Assembly (NCBI RefSeq): GCF_030378165.1
Contig: NZ_CP119766.1
Coordinates: forward strand, 1,984,001 to 2,048,000
Length of the DNA stretch: 64,000 nt
DNA from: Flavobacterium panacagri
GTDB taxonomy: Bacteria; Bacteroidota; Bacteroidia; Flavobacteriales; Flavobacteriaceae
Reading direction: 5' to 3'
This document shows positions 9,155-17,014 of the stretch, piece by piece (position 1 is the stretch's first letter; each line of letters starts with the position of its first letter). The notes under the pieces are model-generated. The model did no database searches. It was not told where the DNA came from and was given only the letters and a program-made list of their open reading frames with translations. The position numbers were made by a program, and so were the translations under genes.

Positions 9155-9193
9155 TTGGTTGGGTTGCAAAAATTTTATAATTTTGCAACCCAA
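9155..9193 (+). promoter_or_regulatory. tig promoter embedded in a 13-bp inverted repeat
   Basis: Inverted repeat TTGGGTTGCAAAA (9159-9171) / TTTTGCAACCCAA (9181-9193), 9-nt loop. The -7 box TAATTTTG (9178-9185) lies across the loop and right arm, with a TTG at 9155-9157 about 20 bp upstream as -33 candidate. It could be an operator, a terminator of the upstream gene, or both. Directly upstream (9109-9153) is an imperfect tandem repeat of about 23 bp (CAAATACARYAGATTAAAA). Confidence 0.55.
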
Positions 9194-9219
9194 TTTTATT
9201 ATGTAAATTAAAGAAGAAG

Positions 9220-10542
9220 ATGGATATTAAAAGAGTAGCAATAGACGCTGTTAACGAGACAATTGTGATGAACGTTGTTCACATGGATTATAAAGGTCAA
9301 GTAGCAAAAAGAATTAACGAAAAAATGCCTTTAGCGCAAGTAAAAGGATTTAGAAAAGGCGCTGTGCCTAAAGATCTTGTTGAAAAACAATACGGAAAAG
9401 CTATTAAGCAAGAAGAGATCAAAAAAGTAGTTGATTTGGCTTTAGAGCGTTATATTCAATCTGAAAGATTAAATCTTTTAGGAACTCCTCTTGCTAAAGT
9501 AAACGAAGATTTTAACTGGGATGCTGAAGAGTTAACTTTCGAATACGAAATTGGTTTAGTGCCAAACTTTGAAATTGATCTTGAAGCTAAAAATAATATC
9601 GTAAAATATATCGTTACTGCTGACGATAAATTAATCGACGGACAAGTGGAGCGTATCCAAAAACAATTTGGAAAAGCAGTTCCTCAGGAAGTATCTGATG
9701 CAAAATCTGACTTAACTGGAACTTTCTCTAGCGAAGCAAACGGAATCAATAATACAACTACAATTGCTGTAGATGCATTCAGCAAAAAAGCTCAAAAACA
9801 ATTCACAGGTAAAAAAGTTGGAGATGTTGTTACAGTAAGCACAAAAGGTTTATTCGAAGACGATCACCAATTAATGGATTACCTAAAAGTAGGTCACGAA
9901 GGTGTTCACGGTTTAGATGTTGAAGTAAACTTTACTATCGAAGCAATCAATGGTTCTGAGCCAGCTGAATTAAACCAAGAATTATTTGATAAACTTTTTG
10001 GAGAAGGAAAAGTGGCTTCTTTAGAAGATTTAAAAGCTAAAATTAAAGAAGATGCTGAAGCGCAATTTGCACAGCAAGCAGACCAAAAATTATTATTAGA
10101 CGTTCAAGATTTCTTGATTGAAAACACAAAATTCGATTTACCAGCAGAATTCCTTAAAAAATGGTTGCAAACTGTTGGAGAGAAAAAACTTTCTGCTGAA
10201 GAAGCTGAAGTGGAATACGCAAGATCTGAAAAAGGTTTACGTTTCCAATTGATCGAAGGAAAAGCAATGGCTCAAAGTAACATTCAAATTACATTTGAAG
10301 ATTTGAAATCATTTACTTCAGGTGCAATCAGACAGCAAATGGCTCAATTTGGTCAAACAAACCCAACTGACGAAGAAGTAGAAGGAATCGTGGCTAGAGT
10401 TTTATCTAATCAAGAAGAAGTGAAAAGACTTTCTGAGCAAGTTGTAGCGGCTAAATTGTTAGATTTATTCAAAGAAAAAGCAAACCCAACAACTAAAGAG
10501 GTTACTTACGAAGAATTTATTGCTGCGTCTTACGGAGAATAA
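9220..10542 (+). CDS. tig: Trigger factor
   Basis: 440 residues. Ribosome-associated chaperone that binds nascent chains at the exit tunnel. The N-terminal ribosome-binding region includes KVKGFRKGAVPKDLVEKQYG, where the conserved GFRKGxxP loop is the ribosome-docking signature. A divergent PPIase-like domain (about 150-240) and a long helical C-domain follow. Length is normal. It lies upstream of clpP and clpX, the common tig-clpP-clpX order. A strong terminator separates it from clpP, so clpP has its own promoter. Confidence 0.96.
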   Translation: MDIKRVAIDAVNETIVMNVVHMDYKGQVAKRINEKMPLAQVKGFRKGAVPKDLVEKQYGKAIKQEEIKKVVDLALERYIQSERLNLLGTPLAKVNEDFNWDAEELTFEYEIGLVPNFEIDLEAKNNIVKYIVTADDKLIDGQVERIQKQFGKAVPQEVSDAKSDLTGTFSSEANGINNTTTIAVDAFSKKAQKQFTGKKVGDVVTVSTKGLFEDDHQLMDYLKVGHEGVHGLDVEVNFTIEAINGSEPAELNQELFDKLFGEGKVASLEDLKAKIKEDAEAQFAQQADQKLLLDVQDFLIENTKFDLPAEFLKKWLQTVGEKKLSAEEAEVEYARSEKGLRFQLIEGKAMAQSNIQITFEDLKSFTSGAIRQQMAQFGQTNPTDEEVEGIVARVLSNQEEVKRLSEQVVAAKLLDLFKEKANPTTKEVTYEEFIAASYGE

Positions 10543-10566
10543 TTTCTAGAGATACATTATATATTG

Positions 10567-10598
10567 GAGCGTCAGGATTTTTTTCCTGACGCTCTTTT
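10567..10598 (+). terminator. Rho-independent terminator after tig
   Basis: GAGCGTCAGGA (10567-10577) / TCCTGACGCTC (10584-10594), 11-bp GC-rich stem, 6-nt loop, then TTTTG. Located 25 bp after the stop codon. Confidence 0.92.
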
Positions 10599-10631
10599 GT
10601 TTTAATTAATTTTTGATTACTTTTCAGAAGC

Positions 10632-10770
10632 TAATCCAGCTATTCGTTACAAGTTTTTTTACGGCTGCCTTTTTTTGTAAGATAAAAAAAGAGCTTCCGT
10701 TGGTCGCTTTTTTTTTACCAACAAAAAATAGTTGCCATTTCAAAAAGCTTTCCACTGCTATCTGGGCTAG
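10632..10770 (+). repeat. Variable-hairpin intergenic repeat, copy 1
   Basis: The 318-bp gap between tig and clpP holds this element. Left flank CCAGCTATTCGTTACAAG and right flank GCTTTCCACTGCTATCTGG match the flanks of the four other copies at 14393, 19580, 50755 and 58985. The interior is different and long, with its own small hairpin TTGGTCG...ACCAAC near 10700-10721. The rest of the gap (10771-10860) has no clear promoter that I can defend. Confidence 0.65.
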
Positions 10771-10860
10771 AAATAAGACAAATTGACATCCTTTAGAAAG
10801 AGGTACAACCTTTGATGAAGAATATTTATATTAAATAAAATAAACTTAGAACAGATACAT

Positions 10861-11535
10861 ATGAACTACGGTAAAGAATTCAAAAAATTTGCTACAAAGC
10901 ACCAAGGAGTAAACGCAATGTATTACGATAAAATCGTAGCTGCAATGACACCAACAAACATGACTCCATATATTATCGAAGAGCGTCAGTTGAATATTTC
11001 TCAATTAGATGTGTTCTCAAGATTAATGATGGACAGAATTATCTTTTTAGGAACAGGTATCGATGATCAAATCGCTAATATCGTTCAGGCACAATTATTA
11101 TTTTTAGAAAGTGCTGATGCTTCAAAAGATATCCAAATTTACTTAAACTCTCCAGGAGGAAGCGTTTATGCAGGTTTAGGAATTTATGATACGATGCAGT
11201 ACATCAAACCAGACGTAGCGACAATCTGTACAGGAATGGCGGCTTCTATGGGAGCAGTTTTATTATGTGCTGGTGCTGCAGGAAAACGTTCTGCATTACC
11301 TCACTCAAGAGTAATGATTCACCAGCCATCTGGAGGAGCACAAGGTGTTGCAACAGATATGGAAATCAACTTACGTGAAATGTTGAAATTGAAAGATGAA
11401 TTATACCACATCATTTCACAACATTCAGGACAAACTTTTGATAAAGTACACAAAGACAGTGAGCGTGATTACTGGATGAAAGCTGACGAAGCTAAAGAAT
11501 ACGGAATGATCGACGAAGTATTGAGAAGAAGTTAA
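10861..11535 (+). CDS. clpP: ATP-dependent Clp protease proteolytic subunit
   Basis: 224 residues. Serine peptidase forming the double-ring chamber that degrades substrates delivered by ClpX. The catalytic triad is visible: Ser129 in GMAASMG, His154 in VMIHQP, and Asp203 in SERDYWM. The N-terminal extension before PYIIEERQ is about 36 residues, as I recall for flavobacterial ClpP. It sits between tig and clpX, separated from clpX by 179 bp of repeats and a promoter. Confidence 0.97.
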   Translation: MNYGKEFKKFATKHQGVNAMYYDKIVAAMTPTNMTPYIIEERQLNISQLDVFSRLMMDRIIFLGTGIDDQIANIVQAQLLFLESADASKDIQIYLNSPGGSVYAGLGIYDTMQYIKPDVATICTGMAASMGAVLLCAGAAGKRSALPHSRVMIHQPSGGAQGVATDMEINLREMLKLKDELYHIISQHSGQTFDKVHKDSERDYWMKADEAKEYGMIDEVLRRS

Positions 11536-11548
11536 AAAAAAGTTTCAG

Positions 11549-11591
11549 GTTTCAGGTTTCAAGTTCCAATAGTTAACTTGAAACCTGAAAC
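11549..11591. repeat. 17-bp inverted repeat (GTTTCAGG family) after clpP
   Basis: GTTTCAGGTTTCAAGTT (11549-11565) and AACTTGAAACCTGAAAC (11575-11591) pair perfectly around 9 nt. The unit GTTTCAGG is itself tandemly repeated on the left and AACTTGAAAC recurs at 11600. It may terminate clpP, but there is no T-run. Confidence 0.65.
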
Positions 11592-11671
11592 AAAATAAAA
11601 CTTGAAACAAAAAAAATAAAGGTTTAAGCTGCAAAGAATTAAGTTTTTAAGTTTTAATTAAAATAAAAAGC

Positions 11672-11706
11672 TTAGAAACTTAGTATCTTTGCAACTTAGT
11701 AACTTA
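11672..11706 (+). repeat. TTAGNNNC octamer repeat carrying the clpX -7 box
   Basis: Four units in exact 8-bp register: TTAGAAAC, TTAGTATC, TTTGCAAC, TTAGTAAC, then TTA. Units two and three create TATCTTTG (11684-11691), a perfect TAnnTTTG box 23 bp before the clpX ATG. So the repeat array appears to supply the promoter core. The same octamer occurs at four other places in the window. Confidence 0.7.
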
Positions 11707-11714
11707 AATAAAGA

Positions 11715-12947
11715 ATGGCAAAAGTAGTATTAGAATGTTCGTTTTGTGGAAGAAAGAAGCCAGAAACTAATTTATTGATTGCTGGTATCAATGCACACAT
11801 TTGTGATAAATGTATTGAACAAGCACACGGAATTGTATTAGAAGAATTAAAATCTAGCGGAAGCGCGAAACATATTGGCGACTTAATTTTAAAGAAACCA
11901 AAAGAAATTAGAGCTTTCTTAGATCAATATGTCATTGGTCAAGACCAAACCAAAAAAGTAATGTCGGTTGCGGTTTACAATCATTACAAACGTTTAATGC
12001 AACAGCAATTAGACGATGAAGTAGAGATCGAAAAAAGTAACATCATCATGGTTGGTCAAACGGGAACAGGAAAAACATTGGTAGCAAAAACAATTGCAAA
12101 AATGTTAGACGTTCCTTTGGCTATTGTTGATGCAACGGTGTTAACAGAAGCTGGATATGTTGGAGAAGATGTTGAAAGTATTTTAACTCGTCTACTTCAA
12201 GCTGCCGATTATGATGTAGCTAAAGCTGAAAGAGGAATCGTATTTATTGATGAAATTGATAAAATTGCTCGTAAAAGTGACAATCCATCGATAACACGTG
12301 ACGTTTCTGGAGAAGGTGTGCAGCAAGCTTTATTGAAATTATTAGAAGGAACTGTTGTTAACGTACCGCCAAAAGGAGGACGTAAACACCCAGACCAAAA
12401 ATTTGTTGAAGTAAATACGCAGAATATATTATTTATTGCTGGAGGAGCTTTTGATGGAGTAGAACGTATTATTTCAAAACGTTTAAACCGTCAGGCAGTT
12501 GGTTATTCAACTTCTAAAAATGTGGATAATATTGATAAAGACAATTTACTGCAATATATCATTCCAAAAGATATTAAAGACTTTGGATTGATTCCGGAAA
12601 TTATTGGTCGTCTGCCAGTTTTAACACACATGGATCCTTTGGATAAAGAAACACTTCGTGCTATTTTAACACAGCCTAAAAATGCACTGGTAAAACAATA
12701 CCAGAAATTGTTTTTAATGGATGATGTTGAGTTTACGATTACAGAAGAAGCTTTAGATTTTATTGTAGACAAAGCTTTAGAATATAAATTAGGTGCTCGT
12801 GGATTGCGTTCTTTGTGCGAAGCTATCTTAACAGATGCCATGTATGAACTGCCAACATCAGATGATACAACGTTGACAATCGACAAAGAATACGCAGAAC
12901 ATACTTTAAGTAAAAACTTATTGAAGCGTATGGAAATTGCTTCTTAA
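11715..12947 (+). CDS. clpX: ATP-dependent Clp protease ATP-binding subunit ClpX
   Basis: 410 residues. AAA+ unfoldase that feeds ClpP. The N-terminal zinc-binding domain has Cys8, Cys11, Cys30 and Cys33. Walker A GQTGTGKT is at 114-121, the pore loop GYVGEDV at 147-153, and Walker B VFIDEI at 176-181. Normal length. It follows clpP but has its own candidate promoter in the octamer repeat, and two hairpins lie downstream. Confidence 0.97.
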   Translation: MAKVVLECSFCGRKKPETNLLIAGINAHICDKCIEQAHGIVLEELKSSGSAKHIGDLILKKPKEIRAFLDQYVIGQDQTKKVMSVAVYNHYKRLMQQQLDDEVEIEKSNIIMVGQTGTGKTLVAKTIAKMLDVPLAIVDATVLTEAGYVGEDVESILTRLLQAADYDVAKAERGIVFIDEIDKIARKSDNPSITRDVSGEGVQQALLKLLEGTVVNVPPKGGRKHPDQKFVEVNTQNILFIAGGAFDGVERIISKRLNRQAVGYSTSKNVDNIDKDNLLQYIIPKDIKDFGLIPEIIGRLPVLTHMDPLDKETLRAILTQPKNALVKQYQKLFLMDDVEFTITEEALDFIVDKALEYKLGARGLRSLCEAILTDAMYELPTSDDTTLTIDKEYAEHTLSKNLLKRMEIAS

Positions 12948-12960
12948 AAACTATATTTCG

Positions 12961-13034
12961 CTTTGTCAAAGTTCTAAACTTTGACAAAGTTTACATCTAA
13001 AAACCTGTTCATTTATCTGAGCAGGTTTTTTTGT
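12961..13034 (+). terminator. Two consecutive hairpins after clpX
   Basis: First, a perfect 13-bp stem CTTTGTCAAAGTT / AACTTTGACAAAG (12961-12989) with a 3-nt loop and no T-run. Second, AAACCTGTTC / GAGCAGGTTT (13001-13028) followed by a T-run, a classic intrinsic terminator. Confidence 0.85.
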
Positions 13035-13106
13035 GTAAAATTTCAAGTAATATTTTTCTTTCTTTGTTTTAAAAAGATACATTTGATTGTTCATTCAAAG
13101 CAATAT

Positions 13107-13706
13107 ATGATAACCGAAGTTTTAAAAAATATAGCTTATTTATATTATCCTAAAAATATATGCCCTTGGACTCAAAAAGAGCAATATCTAGAAACTGTGG
13201 AGTATAAAAGGTTAGAAGCATTAATAAATCTTTTTGATTCTGATGATAATCAGAAAATAAGAAATAGTATTAAAGAAGAATTTGATAAAGACCTAGTTTT
13301 AAAGGATTTTCAGGATTTTTCGAGGCTAGATTGGCAAGATAGATGTTATACATTTTCTTTAAGTATTGTTGAAGGAGGCGAGCTGTGTTCTATTACTGTG
13401 CATTTAAGTATCTTGGTTCCGTATTATGTAATTTATACTATAATTCATAAGAACCAAATGATTATTCAGAAATCAAGAATTGAAGAATTAGAAAAGGAAA
13501 ATGTAGATCCGAGAAAAATGAAGGATTTGGTTTTGGAAATAGAAAATGTAGTTGAAAAGAAGTTATTATACTCGAAATTTCCTAAATCAATATTGAATAA
13601 TAAATTCGAAGATATAAGTTTTCAAGATTCTTACTTAGGTGAATTTAACATGTTTAATGCCTTTTTTAATAATCAAGCTATTTATCAAAATGAAAATGAT
13701 AATTAA
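13107..13706 (+). CDS. Unknown cytoplasmic protein, 199 residues
   Basis: The open frame extends up to 12981, but that region lies in the clpX terminator hairpins and starts with TTG. The ATG at 13107 (MITEVLKNIAYLYYPKNICP) is the sensible start. The protein is acidic and helical, with a lysine/glutamate-rich coiled segment near residues 130-160. No signal peptide and no recognised domain. Its 3' end overlaps the next gene by 17 bp in a different frame, which implies co-transcription with the L,D-transpeptidase-like lipoprotein. Confidence 0.7.
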   Translation: MITEVLKNIAYLYYPKNICPWTQKEQYLETVEYKRLEALINLFDSDDNQKIRNSIKEEFDKDLVLKDFQDFSRLDWQDRCYTFSLSIVEGGELCSITVHLSILVPYYVIYTIIHKNQMIIQKSRIEELEKENVDPRKMKDLVLEIENVVEKKLLYSKFPKSILNNKFEDISFQDSYLGEFNMFNAFFNNQAIYQNENDN

Positions 13707-14358
13707 GAATTGTTTAGTTTTTCCGATACTATTTTCTGTTTTAGGGTTTTCTTGTAATAAAGAAAATAAAAAAGCAATAGTATCTGAAAGCAATCAAAAA
13801 ATAGAAACAGTAACAGAAAAGAAACCTCGAGTCGAAGTCAACTATAGCAATTATTATAAAGAAGCACAACAATACTGCAAAACAAACAATCTCAATCAAA
13901 ACAAATTTATATTGATTGATTTAGGACTGCATTCTGGATTAAAACGCTTTTTTGTTTACGATTTTAAAAAGAAAGAAGTTTCAAAATCCTATTTAGTAAG
14001 TCATGGCTGTGGCGATAATCAATGGGGAAGGACTTCTTCAAAAGAGAAACCGCAAATAAGTAACGAATTTGATTCGCATTGTTCTTCGGTTGGGAAATAT
14101 GTGATTTTGGATCGAGGTGTAAGTCAGTGGGGAATCAAAGTGAATTATATTTTGCAGGGAAAAGACAAAACCAATTCCAATGCCCGAAGCCGTGCCATCG
14201 TTTTACATTCTTGGGAAGCTGTTTCGAATAGTGAAGTTTATCCCGAAGGAACACCAGAAGGCTGGGGCTGTCCAGCAGTTTCCAACGAAAGCATGAAAGA
14301 AATTGACGAGCTTTTGAAAACAAATAAAAAAGTTTTAATGTGGGTTATTAAGTCCTAG
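13690..14358 (+). CDS. Murein L,D-transpeptidase catalytic-domain lipoprotein (YkuD_2 type)
   Basis: 222 residues from the ATG at 13690 (a second ATG at 13696 is possible). The start MKMIIKNCLVFPILFSVLGF leads to a lipobox cysteine (FSCNKEN), so it is probably a periplasm-facing lipoprotein. The C-terminal half carries SHGCGDNQWG, VLHSWEAVSN and EGWGCPAVSNE. The last two hold the His and Cys of the YkuD-like active site (the GCPAV pattern of the YkuD_2 family). Likely a peptidoglycan 3-3 or lipoprotein-linking transpeptidase, though substrate is unproven. It overlaps the preceding unknown gene by 17 bp. Confidence 0.82.
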   Translation: MKMIIKNCLVFPILFSVLGFSCNKENKKAIVSESNQKIETVTEKKPRVEVNYSNYYKEAQQYCKTNNLNQNKFILIDLGLHSGLKRFFVYDFKKKEVSKSYLVSHGCGDNQWGRTSSKEKPQISNEFDSHCSSVGKYVILDRGVSQWGIKVNYILQGKDKTNSNARSRAIVLHSWEAVSNSEVYPEGTPEGWGCPAVSNESMKEIDELLKTNKKVLMWVIKS

Positions 14359-14392
14359 TCTTTGGTTCTTCTGAAAAATCAAAGCTGCTCAA

Positions 14393-14473
14393 TAGCCCTG
14401 ATCGAAACGGCATCCTTTTGTTGTCTCGTTTTTTTCTAACGAGACAACAGAAGATATAGTGGAGAGCAGGAAT
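14393..14473 (-). repeat. Variable-hairpin intergenic repeat, copy 2 (inverted)
   Basis: On the minus strand: TGCTCTCCACTATATCTTCT, a hairpin TTGTCTCGTT / AACGAGACAA (14421-14430 / 14438-14447 in plus coordinates), then AAAAGGATGCCGTTTCGATC and AGGGCT. Same layout as the other copies, with a different inner stem. It lies between the convergent L,D-transpeptidase-like and GlxA genes and may also act as a terminator. Confidence 0.7.
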
Positions 14474-14512
14474 AACGGTTCTTTTGAAAACGAATCGATC
14501 TGCTCCTGAAAA

Positions 14513-15478
14513 TTACTGCACTCTAAATTTCTCTCGATATTCAATAGGTTTCATACCGACCATTTTAAAAAATACTTTTCTAAAAGCTTTTGGATCGTTG
14601 TAACCCGTTTTTTCGATAATTTCTGAAATTGAAAGCTGTGTCTGTTCCAGGTATTTTTTAGAGCTTTCGACTCTTATATTCTGTAGATATTCAATTGGCG
14701 GAATTCCCGTAACTTGTTTAAAACGACGAGTCATGTTTCTGGCACTGGTTGGAATATCTTTGGTAATTTCTTCCAGTTTTTCGATAGTGTGATACTGACT
14801 TTCTATTTTTTGCTGTAACATGGCCACCAAAGTGTCATTGTGCAAATGATTGGGTCTAAAAGTGCTGAAATAACTCTGTTTGTAACGATTTAAATCGATA
14901 GAAAATATCTTGGCAATTTTGACGGCCATTTCGTTACCACAAAATTTCTGAATCAAAAGAATCAATAAATGAAAAGTTGAGGTTGAACCACCGCTTGTGT
15001 ATAGACTACCGTCGGCAGTTAAGGTTTCGTCTGGTTTGAGTTTTACCATTGGAAATGCTTTTGTAAAAGCACTGCAGGCATCGACGTGCGTAGTTGCCAG
15101 TTTTTCGTTTAATAAACCAGAAGCGGCAAACAAAAATGCTCCTGTACAAAAACTTGCTAATTCTGCTCCAGCTCGATGCTGTTTTTGCAACCATGGAATG
15201 AAGTTTCGGTTCTTCTTTATCATTTCGCTCATATTGTCGGTTGTAAAGGCTGGAATCAAAATGAGGTCTAAGCTAATGTCTGAAGTTTCAATAGAATGGC
15301 TTTCGTATCCAAATAAATTTCCCTGATCGGGTTGCTCTTTGGATTGAAAAATCATGATTTCGAATGGTTTTTCGGCTGCGGGACTCAATTTGTTTGCTGT
15401 TTCAAATACTTCCAAGATGGCTGCAATGCTTAGCAATTTATAGTCGTGAGGTACGATTAATCCTAGTTTATTGCTCAT
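14513..15478 (-). CDS. GlxA-family transcriptional regulator (DJ-1/PfpI + AraC HTH)
   Basis: 321 residues. Residues 1-190 form a DJ-1/PfpI-like domain with the elbow ASFCTGAFLFAASGLL. Residues about 210-315 form an AraC-type DNA-binding domain with two helix-turn-helices (ITKDIPTSARNMTRRFKQVT and SISEIIEKTGYNDPKAFRKV). Such proteins regulate neighbouring metabolic or detoxification genes. It is divergent from the VOC/SRPBCC cluster starting at 15620. An imperfect palindrome that contains its own -7 box lies 30 bp upstream, suggesting autoregulation. Confidence 0.9.
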   Translation of the reverse strand: MSNKLGLIVPHDYKLLSIAAILEVFETANKLSPAAEKPFEIMIFQSKEQPDQGNLFGYESHSIETSDISLDLILIPAFTTDNMSEMIKKNRNFIPWLQKQHRAGAELASFCTGAFLFAASGLLNEKLATTHVDACSAFTKAFPMVKLKPDETLTADGSLYTSGGSTSTFHLLILLIQKFCGNEMAVKIAKIFSIDLNRYKQSYFSTFRPNHLHNDTLVAMLQQKIESQYHTIEKLEEITKDIPTSARNMTRRFKQVTGIPPIEYLQNIRVESSKKYLEQTQLSISEIIEKTGYNDPKAFRKVFFKMVGMKPIEYREKFRVQ

Positions 15479-15507
15479 GATTTGTGTGGTTTTTAGAAAT
15501 TAGCTTG

Positions 15508-15532
15508 GAGACAAAAATACGTATTTTGTCTC
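15508..15532. promoter_or_regulatory. Candidate operator/promoter of the GlxA-type regulator
   Basis: Inverted repeat GAGACAAAA / TTTTGTCTC with a 7-nt spacer holding TACGTA. On the minus strand TATTTTTG (15519-15512), a perfect TAnnTTTG box, lies inside it, about 33 bp before the regulator start. On the plus strand a separate box TAAATTTG (15585-15592) precedes the first VOC gene. Confidence 0.55.
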
Positions 15533-15619
15533 AAATGCCCCTAAAAATGACTTTTATTGACATTTTAAACTAATCTTAAAAAATTAAATTTGTTTTAATT
15601 AATTCGTAATTTTATAAAG

Positions 15620-16030
15620 ATGAAAACAAAAATCTTCTTAAATCTTGCCGTAAAAGATTTAAACAAGGCAGTAGCTTTTTATAATGAACTTGGTTTTCCG
15701 ACCAATCGACAATTCACAAATGAAAAGGGAGCTTGCATTGTTATTGACGAAAATATATTTGTAATGCTTTTGGTAGAGGAGTTTTATAAAACTTTTACCA
15801 AGAAGGAACTTTGTGATCCTACAAAATCCAGTGAAGCTCTTGTTGCTATTTCTGTAGATTCACGTGAACAGGTAGATGCAATGATGGAGAAAGCAATTAA
15901 AGCGGGTGGAACAGATTATATGCAGTCGCAAGATTATGGATGGATGTATCAAAAAACATTTTTGGATATAGACGGACATCATTGGGAAGTCTTTTATATG
16001 GATGAAAGTCAGATTCCAAATGAGATGTAG
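15620..16030 (+). CDS. VOC (glyoxalase/bleomycin-resistance) family protein 1
   Basis: 136 residues with the paired beta-alpha-beta-beta-beta fold: MKTKIFLNLAVKDLNKAVAF at the N-terminus and TFLDIDGHHWEVFYMDESQI at the C-terminus, where the last Glu is the usual metal-ligand position. VOC enzymes are metal-dependent lyases, dioxygenases or drug-binding proteins. The substrate cannot be told from sequence. First gene of a same-strand cluster with SRPBCC proteins. Clearly homologous to the VOC gene at 16603, with identical length and the same GWMY motif, which indicates tandem duplication. Confidence 0.88.
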   Translation: MKTKIFLNLAVKDLNKAVAFYNELGFPTNRQFTNEKGACIVIDENIFVMLLVEEFYKTFTKKELCDPTKSSEALVAISVDSREQVDAMMEKAIKAGGTDYMQSQDYGWMYQKTFLDIDGHHWEVFYMDESQIPNEM

Positions 16031-16066
16031 AAAATAAATAAGAGTAAACGATATAAAACATATAAT

Positions 16067-16471
16067 ATGATAACAATAAAAAATACCGTTAATGCATCTC
16101 TTGATAAAGTGTGGAATTTTTGGAACACACCAGAACATATTACAAAATGGAGCTTTGCTTCTCCTGATTGGCACACACCTTATGCAGAAGCGGATTTGAG
16201 AGAAGGAGGAAAATTCAAATCTACGATGGCTGCAAAGGACGGAAGCATGAGTTTCGATTTTGGAGGAGAATTTACTTTGGTTAAACCAAATGAAGCGCTT
16301 TCGTATGTGATGGGAGACGGAAGAAAGGTCGAAATTACTTTTACCGAAACAGCAGACGGAGTTGAAATTGTTGAAAGATTTGATCCAGAATCACAAAACC
16401 CTGAAGAAATGCAACGCGCTGGCTGGCAGGCTATTTTGGATAATTTTAAAAATTATGCAGAAAGCAATTGA
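16067..16471 (+). CDS. SRPBCC (AHSA1-like) family protein 1
   Basis: 134 residues. Starts MITIKNTVNASLDKVWNFWN, the typical first strand and helix of the START/Bet v1-like hydrophobic-pocket fold, and ends with the long C-terminal helix AGWQAILDNFKNYAES. These proteins bind or sequester small hydrophobic ligands or act as stress chaperone-like factors. The specific role is unknown. It lies 36 bp after VOC 1 and is probably in the same operon. Confidence 0.88.
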   Translation: MITIKNTVNASLDKVWNFWNTPEHITKWSFASPDWHTPYAEADLREGGKFKSTMAAKDGSMSFDFGGEFTLVKPNEALSYVMGDGRKVEITFTETADGVEIVERFDPESQNPEEMQRAGWQAILDNFKNYAESN

Positions 16472-16495
16472 TTTTTTGCAGGTTCAAAGTGACAA

Positions 16496-16511
16496 TCCCG
16501 AAATTTCGGGA
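16496..16511. repeat. 16-bp perfect palindrome TCCCGAAATTTCGGGA
   Basis: Perfect palindrome between SRPBCC 1 and VOC 2. It is flanked by GTTCAAAGTGACAA and ACAAAGGTGCAGAG, which resemble each other. It may be an intergenic repeat, a weak terminator or an operator. There is no T-run. Confidence 0.6.
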
Positions 16512-16602
16512 CAAAGGTGCAGAGTAACTTAAAATAACATATTTCTCTTATATGGTTAAAAAAAACGAATAACTATCTAACTAACTCAAAAAAACAAAAA
16601 AG

Positions 16603-17013
16603 ATGACAAAACAAATATGGTTAAACCTGCCTGTGAAGGATGTAGCAAAAGCGAAAGATTTTTTCTGGAAAATTGGATTTTCGTTTAATGAACAACACGA
16701 TACGCCAAGTTCGACTTGTATGGTTGTGGGCGAAAATAATTTTGTAGTAATGCTTTTTGAAGAAATGTTGTTTTCTAGTTTTTCTCAAAATGGAGTTGTT
16801 GATACGAAATCTGGTTCAGAAGTTTTGATTTCGATTGATGCAGAAAGCAGGGAAGAAGTAGATGAACTTGCTAAAAAAGCAGCAGAAGCCGGCGGAACTG
16901 TTTTTGCTCCTCCAGCAGAAAGTCAAGGCTGGATGTACGGCTGTGGTTTTGCCGATTTAGATGGTCATCGCTGGAATGTTTTATTTATGGACTTTAGTAA
17001 ATTACCAAATTGA
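16603..17013 (+). CDS. VOC family protein 2
   Basis: 136 residues, same length and architecture as the VOC protein at 15620: MTKQIWLNLPVKDVAKAKDF at the start, SQGWMYGCGFADLDGHRWNV near the end. In the second protein the metal-ligand Glu of the first copy (HWEVF) is replaced by Asn (RWNVL). That suggests altered or lost metal binding. It probably arose by duplication of a VOC-SRPBCC pair. The following gene begins 2 bp after the stop. Confidence 0.88.
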   Translation: MTKQIWLNLPVKDVAKAKDFFWKIGFSFNEQHDTPSSTCMVVGENNFVVMLFEEMLFSSFSQNGVVDTKSGSEVLISIDAESREEVDELAKKAAEAGGTVFAPPAESQGWMYGCGFADLDGHRWNVLFMDFSKLPN

Positions 17014-17014
17014 G

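Noticed and set aside
12981..13106. Extended N-terminus of the gene at 13107
   Set aside because: It would start with TTG inside the clpX terminator hairpins, and the sequence is not protein-like.
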